Below, piece after piece: positions 44,055 to 52,232 of a DNA stretch of 64,000 bases. This DNA is from Stigonema ocellatum SAG 48.90 = DSM 106950. Its GTDB lineage: Bacteria; Cyanobacteriota; Cyanobacteriia; Cyanobacteriales; Nostocaceae. The translations under genes and the position numbers were made by a program. Below the pieces are notes generated by a model, which saw only the letters and a program-made list of their open reading frames with translations, did no database searches and had not been told where the DNA came from. Location of the stretch: positions 1 to 64,000 of the forward strand of contig JADQBA010000014.1 in assembly GCA_016903675.1 (NCBI GenBank), in the 5' to 3' direction. Numbering within the stretch: the first letter of the stretch is position 1; every line of letters starts with the position of its first letter.

Positions 44055-45239
44055 CTAGATTTTCCTTTTATTTCGTAGTTCTCTAGTTTCCAATGAAGCT
44101 TTTAAAACTTCACACAACTTTGTTAAGTCACTAGATTGTTCTTTAATCAATTTATCGGCAGCTTTTTTTAATTCCTCAATATTTTCTTTACTTGTATCAT
44201 CCATTGCCTCGCTTACATAATATTTTTGATCAGTATTAGGCTTTGATGGTCTTTTTTCACACTTAAACTGAAATCGGTAATATTGTTCCTTTGATAATAG
44301 ATGTTCTATTTGGTAATCAATTATTTCGCTTTGACCGTTAAAAACCATGTTTATCAAAGGTTTGACCCATTGAATTACTCCCCATTCTTTGGTTTCTTTA
44401 GAGTATTTATCAGTCGCTCTTCCTGTTCCTAATGAAACTACTAAAATGTCTTTTAAGTCTATCTCAGGCTTAATCTGTTTTTTATAAGATTCCATAGCCT
44501 CTATAATGGCGATAGAAGTTGGATTATTTGCAATAACTCCTCCATCGACAAATAATTCGTTTTCTATATTACTACTTATAAAGTCCGAATCGTAAGGCCT
44601 GAAATACGTCGGCGCTGCTGAAGTGGCCAGAGCCGCATGATACATTTTATAGTTTGAGCAAATTCTATAGAATTTTTCAGATTTTAACTCCTTGTCTGGA
44701 TTACTTGTGAACAAAAATGGTTTTCGTTTTTCAATGGCATAGCTAGTAATAATAATTTCCGTCAGTGCTTGGTTTAAAGGTGTTTCTCCCAGCAAAGTAT
44801 TAATAGTGTTAATTTTCTCACTTCGTGTGAATTTGGGGCCAAGTAGTTCTTCTGGATTAAATGTAAATGGAAGAGGCAAGGAGCGTAAAAGGTCTAACAA
44901 TTTAGATAATACCAATTTATTGTGCGGCAATTTGTCGAGCGGCGCGGGCAGATAAAGTTTTTCTTGCTTCTTAAAAATCTTTTCTCTCTCGTTCTCATAT
45001 AAATCCGCTATATGTTCAGCCCTAAATTCGGCTTCTCCTGGTTTATCTTTCTTTGGTTTGACAAGACCCAAAGACAAGATTCCCCCTGTTGACGTTCCTG
45101 CAATTAAATCGAATAGTTCGTGTATTGGTTCATCTGTTCTTTCTTCAATCTCAGCCAAAATCTTGGCTGGAACAATACCTCTAATGCCACCACCATCAAT
45201 TGCTAACACTGTAAGCTTATATTCCTTCTTAGAAGTCAT
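44055..45239 (-). CDS. Patatin-like phospholipase
   Basis: 394 residues. Patatin catalytic features: oxyanion-hole GGGIRG (16-21), nucleophile GTSTGG (Ser50) and dyad Asp232 in VDGGVIANNP. The domain organisation resembles CapV-like bacterial phospholipases, which degrade membrane lipids in cyclic-nucleotide (CBASS) defence, but no nucleotide cyclase is nearby. No signal peptide; likely cytosolic or peripheral. The C-terminus is Lys-rich. The gene is AT-richer than the core genes around it, consistent with horizontal acquisition. The Ser/Thr kinase gene lies directly downstream. Confidence 0.9.
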   Translation of the reverse strand: MTSKKEYKLTVLAIDGGGIRGIVPAKILAEIEERTDEPIHELFDLIAGTSTGGILSLGLVKPKKDKPGEAEFRAEHIADLYENEREKIFKKQEKLYLPAPLDKLPHNKLVLSKLLDLLRSLPLPFTFNPEELLGPKFTRSEKINTINTLLGETPLNQALTEIIITSYAIEKRKPFLFTSNPDKELKSEKFYRICSNYKMYHAALATSAAPTYFRPYDSDFISSNIENELFVDGGVIANNPTSIAIIEAMESYKKQIKPEIDLKDILVVSLGTGRATDKYSKETKEWGVIQWVKPLINMVFNGQSEIIDYQIEHLLSKEQYYRFQFKCEKRPSKPNTDQKYYVSEAMDDTSKENIEELKKAADKLIKEQSSDLTKLCEVLKASLETRELRNKRKI

Positions 45240-46021
45240 GAAATTACTCCTTAAAATTACACTCTTGTCAATAAAGTTACTACTACAAAGCCATTGTGTA
45301 AGGGATTTTATAGGTTAGTTCTTTCTTATTTACTTAATCTTGAAAAAGAGTCGGAAAATCCTTAATCCAATCAGAAAGAACATCTTGAGTCATAATGTAG
45401 TGCTATCTCCAGTGTAAAGTTTAGCTTTTTCCAGAAATTAGTTAGTGTTCGGTGAGATGAACAATAACAACTACACACAACTTTTTGGCAATTTCAGGAA
45501 AAATTTTCAGTTTTATTCTGCTGTTTTTATTCTAAAATGGCTGTTTTTTGTAAATTTTCAGCATAGTATTTATTATGACTTAGAACACGTGGTAATGTTA
45601 ATAAGCAGCAGTTAAGGCACTTCCAAGAAATAAATTTCCAGCCGTCAAACTCAAATCCCTCGTCGTAGTCGTAACCCACCAACACACGGCTGGAAATTTA
45701 TTTTTCTGGATCTCCCTAATCAAGCTGTTTGCCCGTAGAGTAGCAAAATGAATATGAGTTTTATTTTATTTTAAAGTTAGTAAAAAGTTCAGTAATTTCT
45801 CTGACAAATTTTTTGTCAAAATCCTAAAATGAGTCTTCTCAGATCTTGCACCTTCTCAATAAGGGGTAAATGGGTAGTGTTCAACCAACGGCACTATAGG
45901 CTTTTTGGGCTTTGATTTTCGCAATAAGATGTTGGTGCAAGATCTAAGTCTTGTCTTTATGGATTGTGCCAATATTTCTTATTGGGCTGCATTCACTTTA
46001 CAAGATGAGTGGCGATGAATG
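45240..46021. other. Intergenic region, AT-rich
   Basis: 782 bases between the patatin promoter and the ribbon-helix-helix gene's 3' end. It contains the inverted-repeat element at 45624-45711 and otherwise AT-rich sequence. No credible gene. Confidence 0.55.
45624..45711. mobile_element. MITE-like fold-back element
   Basis: TCCAAGAAATAAATTTCCAGCCGT at the left and ACGGCTGGAAATTTATTTTTCTGGA at the right are inverted repeats of more than 20 bp around a ~40-base interior. A related single end (GGGACTTCCAAAAAATAAAT) occurs near 7290. Confidence 0.7.
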
Positions 46022-46471
46022 CTACTCATCAACCTGGATACCCAGCTTTTTGAATTGCTCCAATGCCTCGACTGCCCCAACTTCATCAGCCAGTCGAATA
46101 AATGCGCCAGCCAATTCTTCTAGCAAGTCACTTCGATCCATCTCTACCCCCTCATCCGCCAAATCCATCAATGCCCGGTTAATCTGCCTACTTAGCTTTT
46201 TAGGGATGCGAAAAGTAGTTTGGGTATAGTCTGGGTTTTCGCGCTTGGCTAATTTCTCCAATTCAGGCGCTTTTGGTTGCTGTTCGGATTGTTGGCTGTT
46301 TGGGTATCCAGGTTTTTGACTACTTTCTGGTGCTGGCTCTAGCTCAGATTGTTCAGATGGCTGACTGTCTGGGTACCCAGATTTTTGACTGCTTTCATGT
46401 GCCGCTCCCAGGACTTCACTAAATCTGCTTACCCTTGGATTGCTTGAATCACTTCGTTTTTTAGTTCTCAA
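46022..46471 (-). CDS. Ribbon-helix-helix-like protein with repeat linker
   Basis: 149 residues. The N-terminal half is a disordered Ser/Gln/Pro linker with two to three copies of ESSQK-x-GYP-x-SQ-x-SEQ. The C-terminal half (YTQTTFRIPKKLSRQINRAL then MDLADEG) resembles a ribbon-helix-helix DNA-binding module like those of ParA-partner proteins, and resembles the RHH protein at 63526 (PDYTRTTVYLPKQLHRKL). No ParA is adjacent. The only start is TTG at 46471, lying at the inner edge of a mobile-element end (CAATACTGCGTAGGTTTTG on the minus strand), so the native upstream region has been replaced. Confidence 0.65.
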   Translation of the reverse strand: MRTKKRSDSSNPRVSRFSEVLGAAHESSQKSGYPDSQPSEQSELEPAPESSQKPGYPNSQQSEQQPKAPELEKLAKRENPDYTQTTFRIPKKLSRQINRALMDLADEGVEMDRSDLLEELAGAFIRLADEVGAVEALEQFKKLGIQVDE

Positions 46472-46845
46472 AACCTACGCAGTATTGGGACTCTAGCTTC
46501 GTCGTGAAGGCTTTATTCAGCAAGCCCTAATTAATCGTGGGATTTTTTGCTAAAAAATTAGTCCCACTCAACGAGGACTTTGTTTGCATAGCTGCGACTC
46601 AATACTACTCAAGGATTTTTGCAGGGAATGACATCGGTGACCAGACGCGAACTTTCGCGTCTGGTCAAGGGTTATCGGTAGGTGAATTATCTTAACCGAG
46701 CAGTATTGAGCTGCGACTTTAGTCGTCGCGGTAATTAATCGTAGGATTTTTTGCTAAAAAATTAGTCCGCGCAAGCGGACTTTGTTTGCATAGCCAAGCC
46801 AGCGCTCTCACGGCGACTGGCACGCGACTTTAGTCGTCGCGCTAA
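46472..46845. other. Intergenic region with duplicated segments and a MITE
   Basis: 374 bases. A ~60-base unit (TTAATCGTGGGATTTTTTGC, then TAAAAAATTAGTCC...TTTGTTTGCATAGC) occurs at 46531-46590 and again at 46735-46793, with a third partial copy forming the 3' end of the ferredoxin gene (46846 on). GCGACTTTAGTCGTCGCG precedes two of them. The MITE at 46600-46708 interrupts the array. Confidence 0.75.
46600..46708. mobile_element. 109-bp MITE with exact 10-bp target duplication
   Basis: The ends CAATACTACTC and GAGCAGTATTG (10 of 11) are flanked by AGCTGCGACT on both sides (46590-46599 and 46709-46718). The interior CAGACGCGAACTTTCGCGTCTG is a hairpin. Related in ends and layout to the elements around 41150-41345. 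Confidence 0.92.
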
Positions 46846-47307
46846 TTAATCGCGGGATTTTTTGCGGTTTAGCCTCTGCTTTTTGCGCCGCTGTAGGGAA
46901 GAAACAATTGCTGGTTCCACCGGATATCCAATGACAGGAATGACCTGATATTTGCGGTCTTCTTCCATCTTTTTGAGTTCGGTGTAATCCATCCAATGAA
47001 TGCAATCAACTGGACAAGTGTCAATTGCTTCTTGGATCACGTCTTCTGAATCAGTATCTTGGGAAATCACTCGCGATCGCCCGTAGTCTGGTTCAATGTA
47101 AAATGTATTCCGGGCAACATGAGCGCAGTGCTTGCAGCCAATACAGGTAATTTCATCAACATAAACTCCCTTTTGCCGCAGCACCCCACCCAATTCTGGC
47201 TCTAAACCAGAGCGATCTGGAGCATCTCGTAAAAATCCGCCTAACTCTGGTTCTAAACCGGAGCGATCGTCTCCCCTATCTTCCAGCGACGACAAAATAT
47301 CAGACAT
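46846..47307 (-). CDS. 4Fe-4S ferredoxin (cyanobacterial, Ycf35-linked)
   Basis: 153 residues. The cluster-binding pattern is CIGCKHC...TCPVDC, one [4Fe-4S] cluster, in the context ITCIGCKHCAHVARNTFYIE, so it is an electron-transfer protein. The N-terminus contains a tandem duplication of DRSGLEPELGG-x-LR. The C-terminus is very basic (RRKKQRLNRKKSRD), and its last codons and stop lie in the third copy of the intergenic repeat. The start is the ATG overlapping the stop of ycf35 (TAATG at 47305-47309), so translation is coupled. Probable function: donor or assembly partner for a protein of the same operon; unproven. Confidence 0.88.
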   Translation of the reverse strand: MSDILSSLEDRGDDRSGLEPELGGFLRDAPDRSGLEPELGGVLRQKGVYVDEITCIGCKHCAHVARNTFYIEPDYGRSRVISQDTDSEDVIQEAIDTCPVDCIHWMDYTELKKMEEDRKYQVIPVIGYPVEPAIVSSLQRRKKQRLNRKKSRD

Positions 47308-47693
47308 TACGCACTCCAGCGTTGTACTACTAGGCTTAGTGAACCATCTTGATTTTGTTTTTGTTCGGCAACTTGAAAGCCAACGCGAGCAGTTTCTTTC
47401 AATACTGTTTGGTAAGCATAACGCTGGGTTACTTGGCGCAAAAATCCTTCCACAGACTTGTCTTGCTGCCAATATTGCAAGTCAGCAACCAATTCGTATT
47501 CTTTTCCATTCCATTTAAATCCGATATCATAGCCATTGTTCTGCTCGATAGTAATTTCGGCAGCATGGGTTTGACCCCGATAACCACGTACCTCTTGTGG
47601 TCCTTGTTTCCATTCTACGCCCAAGTCATTGAGAGCGTCTTTCAAAGAGTCAATGTTACGGATTTGGGTCTTGATTTGGCTAAAGTGTGACAT
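47307..47693 (-). CDS. ycf35: Ycf35 / DUF1257 protein
   Basis: 128 residues of the Ycf35 family, conserved in cyanobacteria and in red-algal plastids, function unknown. Typical stretches are SHFSQIKTQIRNIDSLKDAL, KGPQEVRGYRG-like RGYRGQTHAAEI and WQQDKSVEGFLRQVTQRYAY. It is the middle gene of a three-gene operon (DUF2997, 40 bases upstream; ferredoxin, overlapping). The arrangement suggests the three proteins act together in a redox-linked process. Confidence 0.93.
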   Translation of the reverse strand: MSHFSQIKTQIRNIDSLKDALNDLGVEWKQGPQEVRGYRGQTHAAEITIEQNNGYDIGFKWNGKEYELVADLQYWQQDKSVEGFLRQVTQRYAYQTVLKETARVGFQVAEQKQNQDGSLSLVVQRWSA

Positions 47694-47732
47694 AGTGGTT
47701 GTGAATCAGTAAAATTGAAATGTTTTGAAGGC

Positions 47733-47942
47733 TTACCAATCGCTGAAAGTGGTTTGCGTATTCGCCACATCTGATTGCTGCACTTTAGTGGCGAAGTATT
47801 CTGAGGTTGGCTCATGACTAAGTACTTGCCCTAGCTGTGCCTCTATAGCCGCTGTCACTTCAGCGCACGAAGCACCCACAATGCCAGTAACTTTCTCTTG
47901 TACCCGACCATCTGGATAAATTATGAACTCTAATGTCTCCAT
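47733..47942 (-). CDS. DUF2997 protein
   Basis: 69 residues from the ATG at 47942 (METLEFIIYPDGRVQEKVTG, then IVGASC), a match to the small DUF2997 family found beside ycf35. An upstream in-frame start at 47993 adds 17 residues without family similarity. First gene of the DUF2997-ycf35-ferredoxin operon. No known function. Confidence 0.85.
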   Translation of the reverse strand: METLEFIIYPDGRVQEKVTGIVGASCAEVTAAIEAQLGQVLSHEPTSEYFATKVQQSDVANTQTTFSDW

Positions 47943-48354
47943 ACTTTTGGCCAACCCCAATAGTACACTTGGACTGTCTTGTTCTAGCAGCAAGCTACAA
48001 ATATAGCGGTCGAAAACTGGGTTTTCTCTCAGCTACAAATTTGCCATGTTTAAACTTAATGTGACCTATGTCAAAATATGTATTTCATAAACTTTACAAA
48101 AATTATTGTTTATTAAGTTGTTACTCTCATCTCTTGTCAGTTTCCCTTAACTTTATCAATAAGTCAAGTTGAACAAAGAACTGGTAAGAAAAGTAGAGAA
48201 ACGAAGAAAAACAAGCATCAGCACTAGCAAAAGGGGTACAGAAAGCGAAAATAACCCGAAAATTATTGAAAATATTTTTCATTATTCCCAGTTTTGCCGT
48301 ATTAGACTAGCTAGAAGCTCAATCTCATAATTTTTTCTACTCAACCAATCCACC
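47943..48354. other. Divergent promoter region
   Basis: 412 bases between the DUF2997 operon and the saccharopine-dehydrogenase-like gene, transcribed in opposite directions. AT-rich, no repeats or gene seen; both promoters must lie here. Confidence 0.5.
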
Positions 48355-49377
48355 ATGAATGCAAAGCAAGTAACGGGTTCTACCAATTTCCAAGCACCGG
48401 TGCGTGTGGGAGTCCTAGGCTTTGGCGGACTAGGACAAGCAGCCGCCAGAGTACTGAGTCTGAAACAGGAAATGATTTTAGTGGCGGCGGCAGACAAACA
48501 AGGCTACGCCTATGCTGGTGATGGTTTAAACGCTCAAGAGTGCATTGCTGCTTATCAGTCTCAAGGTTCAGTCGGTTATCTAGAACCAACTGGTACTCTA
48601 ACCAACTTTAGTATTCAAGATTTAATAGAAAGCCCTCATCACGTAGATGGGTATTTTTTGGCGTTACCAAATTTACCTAATAACTTCATTGCCTCTGTAG
48701 CCCAGCAGTTTATTGAATCTGGTTGGCGTGGAGTACTGGTGGATGCCATTAAGCGCACCAGTGCTGTAGAACAGCTCCTAGGGATGAAGGAGGAACTGCA
48801 AGCAGCAGGAATTACCTACATGACTGGATGTGGCGCAACACCAGGACTGTTAACGGCAGCAGCAGCTTTGGCAGCGCAAAGCTATACTGAAATTCATCGA
48901 GTTGAGATTACATTTGGGGTGGGAATTGCCAATTGGGAGGCTTATCGCGCTACCATCCGGGAGGATATTGCTCATATGCCAGGGTTTACAGTGGAAACTG
49001 CGAGGGCAATGACTGATGCACAAGTAGAAGCGCTACTGGATAAAACTCATGGTGTGTTGACATTAGAGAACATGGAACATGCTGATGATGTGATGCTGGA
49101 GTTGGCAGGAATTGTCGATCGCGATCGCGTCACTGTTGGTGGTGTCGTCGATACCCGTAATCCCAAAAAGCCCCTAAGCACTAATGTAAAAATAACTGGT
49201 CGCACGTTTGAAGGTAAGATTTCCACCCATACCTTTACTTTAGGAGATGAAACCAGCATGGCAGCCAATGTGTGTGGTCCAGCTTTTGGTTATCTCAAAG
49301 CAGGTCAGCAATTGCACCAACGCGGCATGTATGGAATCTTCACTGCTGCTGAAATTATGCCTCAGTTTGTCAGATGA
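48355..49377 (+). CDS. Saccharopine-dehydrogenase-like NAD(P)-dependent oxidoreductase
   Basis: 340 residues with an N-terminal Rossmann motif VGVLGFGGLGQAAARVL and a C-terminal domain of the saccharopine/homoserine dehydrogenase-like type (GCGATPGLL; TFGVGIANWEAYR; GDETSMAANVCGPA). Cyanobacterial orthologues carry the saccharopine-dehydrogenase-like label but I know of no verified substrate. Start ATG at 48355. Its 3' end overlaps cobM, convergent, by 16 bases. Confidence 0.75.
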   Translation: MNAKQVTGSTNFQAPVRVGVLGFGGLGQAAARVLSLKQEMILVAAADKQGYAYAGDGLNAQECIAAYQSQGSVGYLEPTGTLTNFSIQDLIESPHHVDGYFLALPNLPNNFIASVAQQFIESGWRGVLVDAIKRTSAVEQLLGMKEELQAAGITYMTGCGATPGLLTAAAALAAQSYTEIHRVEITFGVGIANWEAYRATIREDIAHMPGFTVETARAMTDAQVEALLDKTHGVLTLENMEHADDVMLELAGIVDRDRVTVGGVVDTRNPKKPLSTNVKITGRTFEGKISTHTFTLGDETSMAANVCGPAFGYLKAGQQLHQRGMYGIFTAAEIMPQFVR

Positions 49378-50153
49378 AAGTCTTGGCGAAACAGATGACT
49401 GTGTTCAGGATGATATAAACGCGATCGCCCTGTTGCTTGCTTGAGGGCGGGACTGATTATATAAAGTGTGGTGCGAATCAGCTTTTCCTGATTCGTACAT
49501 TCTGCCATTTGATTGAGGGGGACAACCCGGATTTTTTCATCGGGCCACCCTAATCGAAAGCAAATCGCTACCGGTGTGTCTTCTGGGTAGTGTTCTAGGA
49601 GTTTGGCTTGGGCATCTTCCACGTGACGCGCACTCAGATACAGGCAGAGGCTAGCTTGATGAGCTGCGAGTGTTGTTAATTCTTCTGGCGCCGGAACTTC
49701 GGTTTTTCCACTTATACGTGTCAGTATAATAGTTTGGACTATGCCTGGAACTGTGAGTTCTACTTTAAGTTTAGCGGCAGCTGCTTGAAAGGCGCTGATA
49801 CCAGGTATGACTTCAAAGGGGATTTCCGCTTCTGCCAACAAGTGCATTTGCTCGTGGATAGCACTGTAGAGACTGGGGTCGCCGGAATGAAGACGAATGA
49901 CAGATTTTTGCTTTCGCACCCGTTCGATCATCAGCGGCAAAATCTCTTCTAAAGTCTTATTTGCCGTCCCCATAATCTCCGCATCTGGACGGCATAATTG
50001 CAAAATCTGTTGGGGAACTAAAGAGTCAGCATAGAAAATAACATCTGCTGCAACCAGCAGTTTCTGCGCCTTGATGGTTAATAAATCTGGGTCTCCAGGA
50101 CCTGCTCCCACGATGTATACTGCGGGCTTGAGATAATCATTAGTCAGATTCAT
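49362..50153 (-). CDS. cobM: Precorrin-4 C11-methyltransferase
   Basis: SAM-dependent methylation of precorrin-4 (or cobalt-precorrin-4) at C11 in cobalamin synthesis. 263 residues of the tetrapyrrole methylase fold: VYIVGAGPGDPDLLTIKAQ (SAM/substrate loop), IRLHSGDPSLYSAIHEQM and PGISAFQAAAA. No other cobalamin genes are in the window and no cobalamin riboswitch is visible upstream. It overlaps the convergent gene by 16 bases. Confidence 0.93.
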   Translation of the reverse strand: MNLTNDYLKPAVYIVGAGPGDPDLLTIKAQKLLVAADVIFYADSLVPQQILQLCRPDAEIMGTANKTLEEILPLMIERVRKQKSVIRLHSGDPSLYSAIHEQMHLLAEAEIPFEVIPGISAFQAAAAKLKVELTVPGIVQTIILTRISGKTEVPAPEELTTLAAHQASLCLYLSARHVEDAQAKLLEHYPEDTPVAICFRLGWPDEKIRVVPLNQMAECTNQEKLIRTTLYIISPALKQATGRSRLYHPEHSHLFRQDFHLTN

Positions 50154-50170
50154 GGCATTTTAGATAAGTA

Positions 50171-50385
50171 TTAGGACCAGCCCTTTCAAGGTGGGTGAAA
50201 AATTGGGAAAATCACGTCCACTCTTCGGCATTTGACCTTCGCGTTCTTCGTGTCTTCTCCCAAGGGGAGACGCTACGCGAACGCGGTTTAAAAATCTTTT
50301 TGAACCACGAAGACGCGAAGAACACGAAGGAAAGCCAACTGCATATATGATGATTTCTGTCAATGCGTCAGCCCTAAGTATAATG
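50171..50385. mobile_element. Degenerate fold-back element related to 22672-22812
   Basis: Begins TTAGGACCAGCCCTTTCAAG as in the other copy, has TTCTTCGTGTCTTCTCCC and complementary CACGAAG sequences inside, and ends near GCGTCAGCCCTAAGTA. The ends are less symmetrical, so it is decayed or a chimera. Confidence 0.65.
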
Positions 50386-50500
50386 ACTCATAGAATCGCA
50401 CACGACAATTCTCAAAAATATTTTTTTTAGCATTTTCTTCAGTACCTTTCCGGATAGCTCATATTTCCCTAGTAGAGATGAATGGTAGATGCACCCTGGT

Positions 50501-50540
50501 TAAGCCCTAGAGAAAACTCTGGGGCATTTTTTATTTTGGG
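50501..50540 (+). terminator. Stand-alone terminator, possible end of a small RNA
   Basis: CCCTAGAG-aaaa-CTCTGGGG stem followed by a T-rich CATTTTTTATTTT on the plus strand. No plus-strand protein gene precedes it (cobM and lgt are both minus), so it may end an unannotated small RNA starting around 50380-50470. Confidence 0.4.
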
Positions 50541-50594
50541 TGCGTTGTTGGTTGTTGGTTGTTGGTTGTTGGTTGTTGATTGTTATTCATTTCT

Positions 50595-50649
50595 CCCCAC
50601 TCCCCATGCCCCTAATCCCCAGAGGGGGCCCCGAGTTCCCCACTCCCCA
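50595..50649. repeat. 55-bp exact dispersed repeat, copy 2
   Basis: Identical to 34594-34648. It is followed by further CCCCACT heptamers up to the lgt stop. Confidence 0.9.
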
Positions 50650-50660
50650 CTCCCCACTTC

Positions 50661-51506
50661 TCACTCCTTTACGTCTGGCAATGAGCGTTTTTTTAAGTAA
50701 AGCCACCCTAATCCAGCTAATCCTAAGACGATTCCAATTAAGCTGACGACTTGTGCTATCCGCAGCGGTCCTAGCATCAAGCTATCAGTTCTAAGCCCTT
50801 CGATCCACAGACGCCCTAAGCTGTAAGTGACCAAGTAAACCATAGACAGGGTACCTACCTTCAGGTGCGGCTTTCCTTGCAAACCACGAAAAAACAACGT
50901 TATTAGCAAGGCGAACACCATTAAATCCCATAGAGATTCGTAGAGGAAGGTGGGATGAAAATACTCAAATTGAGCCAACTCTGGGGGACGCCGCTCCAAC
51001 GGAATATACAACTTCCAAGGTAGACTTGTAGGATCACCAAAAGCTTCCGAGTTGAAGAAATTACCCCAACGTCCTAGAGCTTGACCTAAAATCAGTGAAG
51101 GAGCGACCAAGTCTGCTAGTTGCCAGAAAGCAACCTGCTTGAGTTTGGCAAAGATTAACGCAGCCACAACGCCACCGAGAATAGCTCCGTGAATGGCAAT
51201 GCCTCCTTGCCAAATGGCAATAATCCGCTCTGGGTGTGAGGCATATTCTGACCATTGAAACAAAACGTAATATAGTCGGGCTGCTGGAATTGCACCAATA
51301 ACCAGCCAAATTGACAAATCGCTCAGCAAGTCCGGATTAACGTGACGACGCTTTGCCAGATACTGGGAAAGGGTGACGCCAATTAACACTGCCGAGGCAA
51401 TCAACAAGCCATACCAGCGGATAGTCAAAGGTCCTATTTTAACCAGAACCGGTCCTGGGGAAGTAAACTGAAATGCCAAGGGCAAGGTGGAAAGATCCAG
51501 TGCCAT
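50661..51506 (-). CDS. lgt: Prolipoprotein diacylglyceryl transferase
   Basis: This inner-membrane enzyme adds diacylglycerol to the lipobox Cys of prolipoproteins. 281 residues with seven predicted membrane helices and the Lgt signature GRWGNFFNSEAFG. The conserved periplasmic loop IAIHGAILGG carries a catalytic His, and RLWIEGLRTDSL is near the C-terminus. The last codons run into heptamer-repeat DNA. It is divergent from coaD and lies in a region of core genes. Confidence 0.96.
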   Translation of the reverse strand: MALDLSTLPLAFQFTSPGPVLVKIGPLTIRWYGLLIASAVLIGVTLSQYLAKRRHVNPDLLSDLSIWLVIGAIPAARLYYVLFQWSEYASHPERIIAIWQGGIAIHGAILGGVVAALIFAKLKQVAFWQLADLVAPSLILGQALGRWGNFFNSEAFGDPTSLPWKLYIPLERRPPELAQFEYFHPTFLYESLWDLMVFALLITLFFRGLQGKPHLKVGTLSMVYLVTYSLGRLWIEGLRTDSLMLGPLRIAQVVSLIGIVLGLAGLGWLYLKKRSLPDVKE

Positions 51507-51716
51507 ACAAAAATACCTAGAAGACTTTATGATTCATTCATTGCAGCGACTATAAAAGCCACAGCATTGATCTTAATCTGGACATACACATCTTCGTTAT
51601 CTGTTGAGACGGGGTGTAGGGAAATAGTACACCCCTATTCCCCTATTCCTCCAGATTGAGTAAAAATAGCGGTGATTAGATATAATCACCTAAACAAGTT
51701 TGAGATATTTTTAATT

Positions 51717-52232
51717 GTGATTGCTATTTATCCTGGTAGCTTTGACCCCATAACCTTGGGACACTTAGACATTATCGAACGCGGTTCCAGGCTGTTCGGG
51801 ATAGTGATTGTCGCTGTGTTGCGGAATCCTAACAAAACGCCGCTGTTTACGGTGCAACAAAGGCTAGAACAAATTAGTCTATCTACACAACATTTGCCAA
51901 ATGTAGAAGTAGACAGCTTCGACGGTCTGACGGTTGGATACGCCAAAATGCGAGGAGCACAAGCCTTGCTGCGGGGTCTGCGGGCGATTTCAGACTTTGA
52001 AGTAGAGCTTCAGATGGCGCACACTAATAAAACCCTTTCTACTCAAATAGAAACAGTTTTCCTAGCGACATCAAATGAGTATAGCTTTTTAAGTAGTAGT
52101 GTGGTAAGAGAAGTCGCTAGATTTGGTGGCTCTGTCGATCATCTTGTTCCCTCGCACGTTGCCCTGGATATTTACCAATGCTACGCTCAGAACCATCCAG
52201 TATCGAACCCAATCAAAACGGAAGTCATCTAA
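51717..52232 (+). CDS. coaD: Phosphopantetheine adenylyltransferase
   Basis: Penultimate step of coenzyme A synthesis. 171 residues from the GTG at 51717, which starts exactly at the conserved IAIYPGSFDPITLGHLDII (nucleotidyltransferase T/HxGH). RGLRAISDFEVELQMAHTN and SSSVVREVA complete the family pattern. Upstream in-frame starts would add nonconserved residues. Its last 55 bases overlap the next gene in another frame, so the two are probably translationally coupled. Confidence 0.95.
   Translation: MIAIYPGSFDPITLGHLDIIERGSRLFGIVIVAVLRNPNKTPLFTVQQRLEQISLSTQHLPNVEVDSFDGLTVGYAKMRGAQALLRGLRAISDFEVELQMAHTNKTLSTQIETVFLATSNEYSFLSSSVVREVARFGGSVDHLVPSHVALDIYQCYAQNHPVSNPIKTEVI

Larger units (their letters stand above)
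50154..50660. other. Intergenic region with fold-back element, stand-alone terminator and repeats
   Basis: 507 bases between cobM and lgt. It holds a degenerate copy of the 22672 element (from 50171 to about 50385), a stand-alone terminator-like stem (50501-50540), GGTTGTT heptamers (about 50545-50580) and the second 55-bp repeat copy. No gene. Confidence 0.7.

Noticed and set aside
44055..45239. CBASS system based on the patatin gene
   Set aside because: No cyclic-nucleotide synthase or other CBASS gene lies nearby, so only the effector-type enzyme can be claimed.
50482..50746. Open frames between cobM and lgt
   Set aside because: Translations of GGTTGTT and CCCCACT repeats.
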